Shown here: positions 51,504-59,959 of the stretch, one piece after another
Numbering within the stretch: position 1 is the first letter of the stretch
How the letters are laid out: each line of letters opens with the position of its first letter
Assembly: GCA_016464825.1 (NCBI GenBank)
Contig: JAEKNQ010000036.1
Coordinates: 1 to 64,000, forward strand
Reading direction: 5' to 3'
Source: Candidatus Dormiibacter inghamiae
GTDB lineage: Bacteria > Chloroflexota > Dormibacteria > Dormibacterales > Dormibacteraceae
Length of the DNA stretch: 64,000 nt
The notes under the pieces: generated by a model
Told to the model about the DNA's origin: nothing
Seen by the model: the letters and a program-made list of their open reading frames with translations, nothing else
The model's database searches: none
Translations under genes and position numbers: made by a program

Positions 51504-54167
51504 GTGTCACAGCCGACCCCTGGCCGTGTAGTCTTCCTTCTGACTGACATCGAAGGGTCCGCGAGCCACTGGCAGCGGCGCCCTGAGCGTATGCGCGTCG
51601 CTCTTCAACTGCACGATCGCATCGTCGCTGCGGAGGTCGAGCGCTTCGGAGGAAGCGTGCTGACGAGTCATGGAGAGGGGGACAGCTACTTCGCTGTGTT
51701 CGACCGCATACGACCCGCGGTGGAGTGCGCGGCTTCGATCCAGCGGCACCTACGCCACCAGTCGTGGCCCCAACGCACGCGCCTTCGCGTGCGCATGGCG
51801 ATCCACGACGGTGAAGGCGGACCGGACTACCGTGGACCTTCGGCGAATCGCTGCGCTCGGCTGCGCTCGTGCGCGCACGGCGGCCAAGTCCTCTTGTCGT
51901 CGACCGCTGCGAGTCTCGCCTCTGGCGCCCTTCCTGACGGCGTCGGGCTTCGAGACCTTGGCGAGCACAGCCTGCGTGACGTTCCCGAACCGGAAAGAGT
52001 CTTTCAACTGGTCATCAAAGGCTTGCCTTCCAGGTTTCGGCCACTGCATTCGCTGGGCGCCTCCAGCCACAATCTCCCAGAGTTGACCAGTTCGTTCGTC
52101 GGGCGCCGCCGGGAGATCGCCTACTTGAAGCGGGTCCTTGTGCGGGCGGCAGTCGTCTCCCTGGTTGGTCCGGCGGGTACAGGCAAGACGCGCCTGGCGC
52201 TGAAAGTCGCGAGGGACCTGCGAGAACAGTACGCGGGGGGCACCTGGTTCATCGACCTGGCTCCCTTGCGCGACCCGCAGCTTCTGGTTCAAGTGGTGAT
52301 GGCAGCGCTCGGACTCCGCGAGGAGTCGACGCGCGCACCACTAAACACGCTGCAGGAAGCGCTTCACGAGCGGCGCACGTTGCTGGTCCTTGACAATTGT
52401 GAGCATCTGGTGGACGCGACGGCGCGGCTGGTTGAGCGGCTTGCGGCCACATGCCCGGAGTTGAAGGTGTTGGCCACCAGCCGTGAGGCCCTCAACATCG
52501 GAAGAGAGTTCGTATTTCCCGTAATGCCTCTGTCGGTTGAAATTGTCGGTGGCTCAGCGTCTGGGGGCGTCCTCCGCTCGGAGGCAGCCCAGCTCTTTAT
52601 CGAAAGGGCTCGCTCGGCGCGACCTGGCTTCACGCCCGGCGAACGCGGCTTGGCAGCGATCGGCGCCCTCTGCAGTCGGCTCGACGGGCTGCCGTTGGCC
52701 ATTGAGTTGGCAGCCGCAAGGGTGGCCGTAATGTCGCCAGCCGAGGTGCTGACCCGGCTCGAGGACCGGTTCACGTTCTTGTCTGGCGGCGGCCGGCGGA
52801 CCGCGCTCGCCCGGCACCAGACGCTCCGGGCGGCCATCGATTGGAGTTATCAGCTCCTCGACGAGCGGGAGCGGATGCTGTTTCACCGGCTCAGCGTCTT
52901 CAGCGGCAGTTTCGGGCTCGAGAGTGTGGAGGCTGTGTGTGGTGGCGACCCACTCGAGCCGCGAGAGATTATCGGTGTCCTGCAGCGAATCGTGACCAAG
53001 TCACTGGTCATGGTCCGCGAGGAACGAGAACACGTGCGCTACGTGATGCTGGAAACGCTTCGCGATTTCGCTCGTGAGCGACTAGTGGCATCAGGCCAGG
53101 TAGGATTGGTGCGCCGTAGTCATCTCGACCATTACCTAGCCCTTGCAGCCAACTCGGCGCGGGATGAGGGTGGACCAACCGAAGAGCCCTGGATAGAGCG
53201 GTTGGAGCGTGACTATGACAACTTCATAGCGGGGCTCGATTGGGCGCGGAGCAACGATATCGAGGCCTGCCTGCGATTGTGTAGCGGACTCACTTGGTTC
53301 TGGCTCGTTCGCGGGCGCTTCAGCGAAGGCCGCCAGCGAATAGCTGACGCTCTCGTAGACGACGCCGAATTCACAGCCGCGCGGGCTGACGCCCTACGCT
53401 GTGTCGGCCGGCTGGCGTTACCACAGCGCGATTATGCTGCAGCCATCGCCGCGACCGAGAGCAGTCTGGCCATCAGTCGTCGGCTCAACGATCGACAGCA
53501 GATCGGGCGTTGTCTAAATAACCTGGCGGTGTTCGCCATGCATCAGGAGGCCTTCGAGGAGGCGCGCCAATACTATGAGGAGAGCTTGGCAGTCTTCCGC
53601 GAGATTGGCAACCAACGTGCTCTCGCCATCCTGCTCGGCAATTTCGGCGTGCTCCAGACCGAGAACGGTGCGCTGGAGGAAGGATGCCGGCTTCTGGAAG
53701 AGACCATTGAGATTCACCATAACCTCCACAACGGGGGTCCCGAGGCTACTTTTCGGGCGGAACTCGCCGTCAACTACCTTTGTCGCGGCGACCTCGAAGC
53801 TGTTCAGACGTGCGCCTTGGAAGGGGTCCGACTCGCTTCGGCGTTGGGTGACCGGACCACTGTCGCCCTTTGTCTGGAGGCGTTGGCGTGGCTGGCAGCC
53901 GAGAGCGGCCAAGCGGAGACGGCACTGCGATTGACTGGGGCCGTCCGCCAGCTGCGTCGTATGTTGGACGTACTCCCCTCCCCGGTTTCGCAGAAACGGG
54001 AGGTCCGGTGGCTGGCGCCGATTCGGCTGCGAATGCCGGAAATAGCCGAAGGACTGGAGAGGGAGGGAGAATTGCTGGCGATCGACGACGCTTTCGCTCT
54101 GGCGGAAGGTGTCGGCAGCTTCTCGAATGCGCCCTCCGGCAGCGAATCGCGTTCATTGTCTGGTTGA
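51504..54167 (+). CDS. class III adenylate/guanylate cyclase fused to a STAND-type ATPase and TPR-like region
   Basis: This 887-residue regulator has three parts. Residues ~8-175 are a class III cyclase domain with metal Asp in FLLTDIEGSASHW, the second in HGEGDSYFAVF and GPSANRCARLRSCAHGGQVL. Residues ~195-520 are an NB-ARC-like ATPase with P-loop GPAGTGKTRLAL, Walker B TLLVLDNCEHLVD and the GLPLAIELAAARV motif. The rest is helical, TPR-like (RQQIGRCLNNLAVFAMHQEA, EEARQYYEESLAVFREIGNQ). Cyclase-STAND proteins of this kind are numerous in Actinomycetota and relatives; the signal is unknown. Second-messenger output may reach the Crp/Fnr protein at 49988. Confidence 0.92.
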   Translation: MSQPTPGRVVFLLTDIEGSASHWQRRPERMRVALQLHDRIVAAEVERFGGSVLTSHGEGDSYFAVFDRIRPAVECAASIQRHLRHQSWPQRTRLRVRMAIHDGEGGPDYRGPSANRCARLRSCAHGGQVLLSSTAASLASGALPDGVGLRDLGEHSLRDVPEPERVFQLVIKGLPSRFRPLHSLGASSHNLPELTSSFVGRRREIAYLKRVLVRAAVVSLVGPAGTGKTRLALKVARDLREQYAGGTWFIDLAPLRDPQLLVQVVMAALGLREESTRAPLNTLQEALHERRTLLVLDNCEHLVDATARLVERLAATCPELKVLATSREALNIGREFVFPVMPLSVEIVGGSASGGVLRSEAAQLFIERARSARPGFTPGERGLAAIGALCSRLDGLPLAIELAAARVAVMSPAEVLTRLEDRFTFLSGGGRRTALARHQTLRAAIDWSYQLLDERERMLFHRLSVFSGSFGLESVEAVCGGDPLEPREIIGVLQRIVTKSLVMVREEREHVRYVMLETLRDFARERLVASGQVGLVRRSHLDHYLALAANSARDEGGPTEEPWIERLERDYDNFIAGLDWARSNDIEACLRLCSGLTWFWLVRGRFSEGRQRIADALVDDAEFTAARADALRCVGRLALPQRDYAAAIAATESSLAISRRLNDRQQIGRCLNNLAVFAMHQEAFEEARQYYEESLAVFREIGNQRALAILLGNFGVLQTENGALEEGCRLLEETIEIHHNLHNGGPEATFRAELAVNYLCRGDLEAVQTCALEGVRLASALGDRTTVALCLEALAWLAAESGQAETALRLTGAVRQLRRMLDVLPSPVSQKREVRWLAPIRLRMPEIAEGLEREGELLAIDDAFALAEGVGSFSNAPSGSESRSLSG

Positions 54168-54173
54168 GCCGTC

Positions 54174-54189
54174 CGCCCCTTTCGGGGCG
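54174..54189 (+). terminator. hairpin after the cyclase-ATPase gene
   Basis: CGCCCC-TTTC-GGGGCG forms a 6-bp GC stem seven bases after the stop. No T-run follows, so it is a weak intrinsic terminator candidate between convergent genes. Bases 54190-54326 hold no gene. Confidence 0.5.
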
Positions 54190-54326
54190 TCTCATGCTGA
54201 CACCGGGCTAGCGGAATGTCAGGTCGAGTTGTCGCAGTCGCGCCGGGCTGGCGAGAAGGTCCACTCGACCTGGTAGGCGAGCCGTTAAGCCGGGGGCTGC
54301 GCGGTTTGGGCATGTCGTGAGGACAA

Positions 54327-55445
54327 TTACGGGGAAGGCTCGCCGCGCCGTGGACCCCTCATTCTCATGGTGTGACCTGGGCGGAGGGGTTCGGCGTAGC
54401 TACTCATCGCAAGCTCGTAGGCGGCCTCATATCCATCAGCCATGCGGCCCGCGTTGAAACGTTCCGCCACGCTTGCCCGGCACCGCTCGGGATCGATCTC
54501 CCCGAGGCGACCGACCAACTGCGCCAGCTCTTCGGCGGTGTCGCCCAAGAATCCCGTGACGCCGGGGTCGACCAGCTCGCGCGCCGCACCGCGCGGAAAC
54601 GCGAGCACAGGTGTTCCGGATGCCATCGCCTCTACCATGGCGAGACCAAAGGGCTCGTCCCAGGCGATCGGAAAGAGCATTGCCCGGGCCCGGGCGAGAA
54701 GGTCCTTCTTTTCCTCGCCGACGACGTTTTGGATCCATGTCACCCGATCACCAAGGTAAGGCCGGATCTTGGTGGTGAAGTACTCCCGCGAGCGGAGGTC
54801 GGGGTCGACCTTGCCCGCGAGGACGAGCGGTAGGTTCGCCTGGCGGGCAACCTCAATTGCGACGTGCTGCCCCTTGTCGGGAGTAATCCGCGCCAGCTGG
54901 AGCAGGAAGTCGTCCTTGCGGGCCGAGAAACGCAGCGACTGAGCGTCGACAGCGTTGTGCACCACCGCGTCCCAGTGGATGTCTTCGCTTCCCACCTTCT
55001 GCGCTTCGCTAATCGCCACGAGGCCAATCTCGCGTTCGACCTCGCGGAGGAAGTCGTGCTCCTTGGGGCCAATCCGGCCGTGCATGGTGGCGACCGCGGG
55101 GAACGGGACGCCGAGGGTGTGGGCAAGCATGATGCCGGGGTACTCGGTGTGCTCGTGAACTACGTCGAATTGGTCGCCTTTGATGAACTGGTACACCCGC
55201 CGCAGGTAAGTGGCCTCTCGAACCCGCTGGTCGGGCGTGCCGAGGTCATTGAACCAGTCATCGTCCGCCAGAGCCACAACGTTCAACTCGGGATCAGAGC
55301 CCTGGCAGGCGAAGACCGTGAGGTCATGCCCCCGGCGCAGCAGCTCCCGCCCGAGTAGGTCGACCACCAGCTCGATGCCACCGTAACCGCGCGGGGGCAC
55401 GGGTATCCAGGGCGGCGCGACCATAGCGATGCGCAGCCTGCCCAT
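54327..55445 (-). CDS. GT4-family glycosyltransferase
   Basis: This 372-residue GT-B enzyme has the N-terminal MGRLRIAMVAPPWIPVPPRG then YGGIELVVDLLGRELLRRGH (glycine loop), DVVHEHTEYPG, ARITPDKGQHVAIEVARQAN and the donor-site Glu-x7-Glu in WDEPFGLAMVEAMASGTPVL. It probably transfers a sugar from a nucleotide donor to a cell-surface or small-molecule acceptor. The ATG at 55445 is chosen; an in-frame start at 55481 would overlap the nitroreductase. It follows the nitroreductase gene by seven bases. Confidence 0.9.
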   Translation of the reverse strand: MGRLRIAMVAPPWIPVPPRGYGGIELVVDLLGRELLRRGHDLTVFACQGSDPELNVVALADDDWFNDLGTPDQRVREATYLRRVYQFIKGDQFDVVHEHTEYPGIMLAHTLGVPFPAVATMHGRIGPKEHDFLREVEREIGLVAISEAQKVGSEDIHWDAVVHNAVDAQSLRFSARKDDFLLQLARITPDKGQHVAIEVARQANLPLVLAGKVDPDLRSREYFTTKIRPYLGDRVTWIQNVVGEEKKDLLARARAMLFPIAWDEPFGLAMVEAMASGTPVLAFPRGAARELVDPGVTGFLGDTAEELAQLVGRLGEIDPERCRASVAERFNAGRMADGYEAAYELAMSSYAEPLRPGHTMRMRGPRRGEPSP

Positions 55446-55452
55446 TCCTTGG

Positions 55453-56100
55453 CTACCAGCTCTCCCAGTGGGTGATGCCATCGAGCGGGATCCGAGGCGC
55501 CGGCTTGAAGCCCGCGCCCGTGTAGTAGGCGACAGGGGTCAAACCGGCCTGCGTGACCCGGTCGAAGGGGATGTTGAGCAGGTCGGCGACCTCGTGCTCG
55601 AAGGGGAGGTGCAGCGTGGTCCAGGCAGTGCCCAAGCCGCGCGCTCGGGCGGCGAGCATGAAACTCCAGAACGCAGGCAGGACCGAGCCGTAGAGACTCG
55701 CCTGCACCGCCGTCGGCGCTCCCTCCAGCGGCCGGCCGGTGATGCACGGGATCAGCAGCCAGGGGGCCTCGTGCATCCGTTCGCGCAGGTACCGCGACGA
55801 TGTCGCGACAGCGCCACTGCGCTTGGCCCTGACGTCCCCGTCCGGGTAGGTTGGCGGGGCCTGGCTCGCGTAGGCGTCGAACGATCTGCCGTAATAGTCG
55901 GCTATGACCCTCTTCTTCGGCGGGTCGGAGACGAACACGAACTGCCAGCCCTGGCGGTTGGAACCTGTCGGCGCCTGGACGGCGATCTTCAGGCACTCGA
56001 GGAGCAATTGCCGCGGAACGGGGCGCTCGAAGTCGAGCCGTTTGCGGACGGCCCGGGTCGTGGTCAGAACCTCGTCGGCGGAAAGGCTGGGATCGTTCAT
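55453..56100 (-). CDS. nitroreductase-family FMN protein
   Basis: This 215-residue protein has the opening TTTRAVRKRLDFERPVPRQL, where the Arg-rich turn binds FMN phosphate, AVQAPTGSNRQGWQFVFVSD, AARARGLGTAWTTLHL and the end VAYYTGAGFKPAPR, all typical of the family. It probably reduces nitro, quinone or flavin substrates with NAD(P)H. A GTG at 56172 overlapping the upstream gene is in frame, but its extra 24 residues are low-complexity, so the ATG at 56100 is preferred. It lies in a run of minus-strand genes with the acyl-CoA dehydrogenase. Confidence 0.9.
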   Translation of the reverse strand: MNDPSLSADEVLTTTRAVRKRLDFERPVPRQLLLECLKIAVQAPTGSNRQGWQFVFVSDPPKKRVIADYYGRSFDAYASQAPPTYPDGDVRAKRSGAVATSSRYLRERMHEAPWLLIPCITGRPLEGAPTAVQASLYGSVLPAFWSFMLAARARGLGTAWTTLHLPFEHEVADLLNIPFDRVTQAGLTPVAYYTGAGFKPAPRIPLDGITHWESW

Positions 56101-56164
56101 CGACCCAATTGTCGTATCCGTCCGGCTCGCGGCACGGGATGGCGGCTCAGCGACAGGTGGCCAC

Positions 56165-57445
56165 TCATTCACCCTCGATGAGGTCGGCGAAACGTTCCCG
56201 CGCCGCGGCGCGCCTGGTCGGGAGGTGGTCGGAGGGGAACAGTCCAGGCGGTTTCTCGTAGTTCTTGAGGACGAGCCGTGCGACAGTCTGCCGGTGTACT
56301 TCGTCGACGCCGTCGTAGATGCGTGCGGCGCGAGCGTGGCGGTACATCGCTTCCAAGGGTAGGTCGCCCGAGTAACCGAGGCCCCCGCAGGTCTGGATCG
56401 CGCGATCGATCACATTGTGCAAGACTGCGGCTCCGAAGAACTTGATCATACTGATCTCCTGCCGCGCGGCCTGCTGACCAAACCTGTCCATCTTCCAAGC
56501 GGCGTGCAGCGTCATCAGGCGCGCCGCCTCCATCTCGGCCGCGGAGTCGGCGATGAAGTTCTGGATGGTTTGCTTCGAGGCCAGAGGGCCTCCGAACGCC
56601 TCCCGCTGGAGCGCGCGCTCACACATGATGTCGAAGGCCCGCTGCGACTGGCCGAGCCAGCGCATGCAGTGGTGGATGCGCCCAGGGCCAAGCCGGTGCT
56701 GCGCAATCTTGAAGCCCTCACCGCGCTTCCCGATCAGGTCCGCCCGGGGAACGCGAACATCCCGATAGTAGACCTCCGCGTGCCCGAAGCCAAACGGCTC
56801 GGGATCTCCCATCGTCGGAATGTTTCGGGCCAGGTCCACGCCCCGCGTGTCGGTCGGGACCAGCAGCATTGACGCCCGCTCAAACGGTCCGGCTTCGGGG
56901 TCGGTCACCACCATCACTATCAGAAACGACGCGACGAGCCCATTGGTGGTGAACCACTTGTGTCCGTTGATGACCCATTCGTCGCCGTCGAGGATCGCGG
57001 TGGTCGACAGGTTCACCGGGTCGGAGCCGGCGTTCTCCGGCTCGCTCATCGAGAAGCCTGAGTAGATCTTCTTGTCGAGCAGTGGGTAGAGCCACTGCTC
57101 CTTCTGCTTGGGTGTGCCGAAGAGCGCCAGAACCTCCGCGTTGCCGGTGTCAGGCGCGTTGTTACCGAAAACCATGGGGCCCCAGAACGAGCTGCCCTCG
57201 ATCTCATGCATGAGCCCGAGCTTGAGCTGGCCCATGCCCTGACCACCCAGCTCGGGTGGCAGGTGGGTGGCCCACAGGCCGCTCCTCTTGACCTCAGCCT
57301 GAAGCCTCCCCACCAGGGCCCAGAAGCGGTCGCCTGGGAGCTGGTCGACGAGAACTTCGAGAGGCCAGACCTCCTCCTTCATGAAGGTCCGCATCCAGTC
57401 CAGCTTCACTTGGAATTCTGGTTCGGTTTCAAAGTCCCAGGCCAA
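56165..57445 (-). CDS. acyl-CoA dehydrogenase (ACAD10/11-like)
   Basis: This 426-residue flavoenzyme has HLPPELGGQGMGQLKLGLMH, SMSEPENAGSDPVNLSTTAI, GHKWFTTNGLVAS, LGPGRIHHCMRWLGQSQRAF, REAFGGPLASKQTIQNFIAD and CGGLGYSGDLPLEAMYRHAR then RIYDGVDEVHRQTVARLVLK. The opening and the W-L-G-Q-S-x-R-A-F-D segment are those of ACAD10/11-like enzymes. Its TTG start, preceded by AAGGAAG, lies two bases after the stop of a phosphotransferase gene. This mirrors the kinase-dehydrogenase fusion in animal ACAD10/11, which handles 4-hydroxy acids, so the same joint role is likely. Confidence 0.92.
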   Translation of the reverse strand: MAWDFETEPEFQVKLDWMRTFMKEEVWPLEVLVDQLPGDRFWALVGRLQAEVKRSGLWATHLPPELGGQGMGQLKLGLMHEIEGSSFWGPMVFGNNAPDTGNAEVLALFGTPKQKEQWLYPLLDKKIYSGFSMSEPENAGSDPVNLSTTAILDGDEWVINGHKWFTTNGLVASFLIVMVVTDPEAGPFERASMLLVPTDTRGVDLARNIPTMGDPEPFGFGHAEVYYRDVRVPRADLIGKRGEGFKIAQHRLGPGRIHHCMRWLGQSQRAFDIMCERALQREAFGGPLASKQTIQNFIADSAAEMEAARLMTLHAAWKMDRFGQQAARQEISMIKFFGAAVLHNVIDRAIQTCGGLGYSGDLPLEAMYRHARAARIYDGVDEVHRQTVARLVLKNYEKPPGLFPSDHLPTRRAAARERFADLIEGE

Positions 57446-57447
57446 TT

Positions 57448-58392
57448 TCAGACACTTCCTTCAGTTAGCAGACGGATTCCCTCATCGATGAACTCAACTA
57501 TCGTCTCCGTTCGGCTCTCATACATCGGATCGAGCCGCTTGCCCCGCCGGTGGAGCATCAGGTTATAGCCGAAGATGGCTGCGTACTTGTAGTACGTCAG
57601 CGCGAGATACCACCAGTATCCTGCCGCGTCTCCGCCGTACCAGTCGAGGAGCAGTTCGTCAGCGACGTCGACCTGGCCACCACCTGGCACGCCAGCGCCT
57701 GCACGCCCGGTGCGGGCCGCCAACGACAAGCAGGCCAGATCCAGCAGCGGCTGCCCCAGCTCGGCTATCTCCCAGTCGAGAATCGCCACCAGTCGTCCGT
57801 CCCTGAACAGCATGTTGCCGAAGTGATAGTCGCCATGGACCAAGGTCGGCTCAGCGGCCGGCGGAGAGTTCGCCGACAGAAGCCCGGCAAGTGTGGGTGC
57901 TCGCTGGGTCAGCTCCTCAGGCGCTCGCTTCATCAGCCACGCCCAACGGGTCACCTCGTCCTCCGGCGTCACAGCGTGCTCGTGGCCGATGCCCGTCATC
58001 TCCAGTGGCAGTGCGTGAATCCTCTGCAGGGCCTCGATCGCGGACCACGCGATTTCCTCGTCGGACATCAGGCCGGCCAGCTTCTCGATGCGCTCGCCCT
58101 CGACGGCAGCCATGAGTACGAAGGGGCGGCCGTCGATGATGGACTCCTCACTCATCGCGATGACTTCTGGCACGGGCAGGCCCGCGCCGCTGAGCGCCTG
58201 CATGAGGCGGCCCTGGCGCGGGATGTCGGCCGGACCGGCGATCCGCGCACCAGGTGGCGACAGCCGGAGGATCCCCTGCTGACCGCCTTCCAGCAGAGTC
58301 CTGTAGGTGAACCCTGAGTGACCCTCCGGGACGAGGTCGACTGCCAGCACGCGCCGGCCGAGTGCTCGTTCAAGGTCATGCCGGATCGTCAT
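57448..58392 (-). CDS. APH-type phosphotransferase (ACAD10/11 kinase-domain-like)
   Basis: This 314-residue kinase-like protein has FVLMAAVEGERIEKLAG (hinge), the catalytic loop TLVHGDYHFGNMLFRDG and the metal Asp in VAILDWEIAELGQPLLDLAC, as in aminoglycoside phosphotransferase and ACAD10/11 N-domains. With the adjacent acyl-CoA dehydrogenase it probably phosphorylates a hydroxyacyl-CoA so that the hydroxyl can be removed, rather than giving drug resistance. The ATG at 58392 (MTIRHDLERALGRRVLAVDL) is preferred to an upstream start at 58413. Confidence 0.9.
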   Translation of the reverse strand: MTIRHDLERALGRRVLAVDLVPEGHSGFTYRTLLEGGQQGILRLSPPGARIAGPADIPRQGRLMQALSGAGLPVPEVIAMSEESIIDGRPFVLMAAVEGERIEKLAGLMSDEEIAWSAIEALQRIHALPLEMTGIGHEHAVTPEDEVTRWAWLMKRAPEELTQRAPTLAGLLSANSPPAAEPTLVHGDYHFGNMLFRDGRLVAILDWEIAELGQPLLDLACLSLAARTGRAGAGVPGGGQVDVADELLLDWYGGDAAGYWWYLALTYYKYAAIFGYNLMLHRRGKRLDPMYESRTETIVEFIDEGIRLLTEGSV

Positions 58393-58557
58393 CGTTCTGC
58401 ACACTAAGGTCACCCGCCGGAGCTATGTCGGGGCGCTTGAGCCGGTGACCCGGGTTACAGCCCTGGACGTAATGCCGCAGGCCGGCCGCGGATGTTGCAG
58501 ACTGAGCGCTAAGGCGCCCGCCACCCACGTGCGGGCGCGCAGCAGGGAGGTCGAACC

Positions 58558-58782
58558 ATGAACCAGTCCACCGGCGGGGGCAGCGTGGCCCGAGTCACCG
58601 AGATCGCGGCACGGTCGGAAAAGAGCTTCGACGACGCGATCCAGATAGCTGTGCAGCGGGCATCGCAGACGCTTCGAAACGTGAGCTCAGCCTGGGTCAA
58701 GGAGCAGAAAGTGGAGGTCAGCAATGGCCGCGTGACCGCCTACCAGGTCAATATGCTCATCACCTTCGTGCTGGAGGGCTAA
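58558..58782 (+). CDS. dodecin-family flavin-binding protein
   Basis: This 74-residue protein matches dodecin: SVARVTEIAARSEKSFDDAI, then AVQRASQTLRNVSSAWVKEQ with the Trp that stacks on flavin, and VTAYQVNMLITFVLEG with the Gln pocket residue. Dodecins form 12-subunit shells that store riboflavin or FMN, or coenzyme A, and protect cells from free flavin. Two flavoenzyme genes lie on the opposite strand nearby. GGGAGG precedes the ATG by about ten bases. Confidence 0.93.
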   Translation: MNQSTGGGSVARVTEIAARSEKSFDDAIQIAVQRASQTLRNVSSAWVKEQKVEVSNGRVTAYQVNMLITFVLEG

Positions 58783-58839
58783 GCCCTGGGGAACTCACGC
58801 TCTCCCTCGGGCTCAGCTTCTGAGCGCCCATTCGCCGCC

Positions 58840-59784
58840 TCACCTGAACCAGAGGTGGGCGGCCACATAAGCGGCGTAGAGCAGCAGCAGTACACCGCCC
58901 TGGAGCCGGCTGACGCCTCCCCGCCAGAGGAAAGCCGCGGCCAGCCAGGTGGCGGCGACGAGGAACGGCCAGTCAAGCTCGCGCGTCAGTGAGGAGACCC
59001 GCACGGGAGCCGCGACGGCGATGAGCCCCAGATTGAAGAGCACGAAGTAGAGGACTGTTCCCACCAGATTGCCGGCGCTGATGTCTGGCCGGCCCTCCTT
59101 GGCGGGTATGGCCTGACGGATCACCTCCTCCAGCTCGATCGCGGCTGGGGTCACGATCATCCCCACCAGGGCAGCCGGCACAGAGTAGATGCTGATCATC
59201 CGCTCGGCGCCGAACGTGACCAGCTCGGCGCCGAGCGCGATGACGCCGATCCCGACCAGCGTGAGGAGTGCGGGCACCCACCACTGCCTCGACTTCTCGG
59301 CCGCTTCAAGTGCTTCCCCGGCGGCCAGGAAACGGTGTCTGCGAGAGGCGTTGACCAGGTAGCCGAGGGCCAGTCCAAAGGCGACCAGCAGGGCAGCTCC
59401 GGCGACCCTCGAAGTCCTGTCGCCAATCAGGGCCAGGCCGGCGACCAGGGGGGACGCTGCCAGGACCAGCAGGACTCTCCTTGGCAGGTCGACTCGGAGG
59501 GGAAACAGAACCGCCCCCAGGCCCAGCGCCACGCAGGCGACGAAGATCCCTCCCCCGAACACCGTTCCCAGAGCGATGTCAGGGGCATCCGCGTGAGCCG
59601 CGACAACGCCCACCGCGACATTCTCCGCCTCCAGTCCGGAGAAGATCCCCGCAATCGCGAAGGGAGCCAGGCGCACCAGCGAGGCGAGACCGACCATGCC
59701 CTCGAGGAGTCGCTCGGTCGCCCAGATCACCACCACCACTCCAAGAACGAAGGCTCCGACCGAGAAGGCGAGATTCTGGATCAG
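58840..59784 (-). CDS. sodium/calcium exchanger-family membrane protein
   Basis: This protein of about 314 residues has ten or so hydrophobic segments. The first half contains GIFSGLEAENVAVGVVAAHA then ALGTVFGGGIFVACVALGLG and the second half MIVTPAAIELEEVIRQAIPA then ISAGNLVGTVLYFVLFNLGL, the two inverted alpha-repeats of the CaCA family. The usual G-T-S/N-x-P-E is altered to 'GLEAENV' and 'AIELEEV'. The first ordinary start is GTG 59739, but an in-frame CTG at 59784 has AGGAGG seven bases upstream and adds a proper first helix (LIQNLAFSVGAFVLGVVVVI), so the longer form is given. Confidence 0.85.
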   Translation of the reverse strand: MIQNLAFSVGAFVLGVVVVIWATERLLEGMVGLASLVRLAPFAIAGIFSGLEAENVAVGVVAAHADAPDIALGTVFGGGIFVACVALGLGAVLFPLRVDLPRRVLLVLAASPLVAGLALIGDRTSRVAGAALLVAFGLALGYLVNASRRHRFLAAGEALEAAEKSRQWWVPALLTLVGIGVIALGAELVTFGAERMISIYSVPAALVGMIVTPAAIELEEVIRQAIPAKEGRPDISAGNLVGTVLYFVLFNLGLIAVAAPVRVSSLTRELDWPFLVAATWLAAAFLWRGGVSRLQGGVLLLLYAAYVAAHLWFR

Positions 59785-59959
59785 GGCGGGACCTCCTGCG
59801 GCTGAAAACCGGACGCTGGGCCGGAGCCGTGCTCTGCAGTGCCGGCCTCAGTGATTCTGGTGCAAGTCGTCGCCGCCGCGTTGGCGGTCCCATTCAAGCG
59901 GCTTCCCCAGCACTCATTCGAGATTGCCTTTTCTACAGGCCGCTCGTACGCTCGGCAGC

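Noticed and set aside
57448-58392. Aminoglycoside-resistance interpretation of the APH-type protein
   Set aside because: Its coupling to an ACAD10/11-like dehydrogenase makes an acyl-CoA role far more likely.
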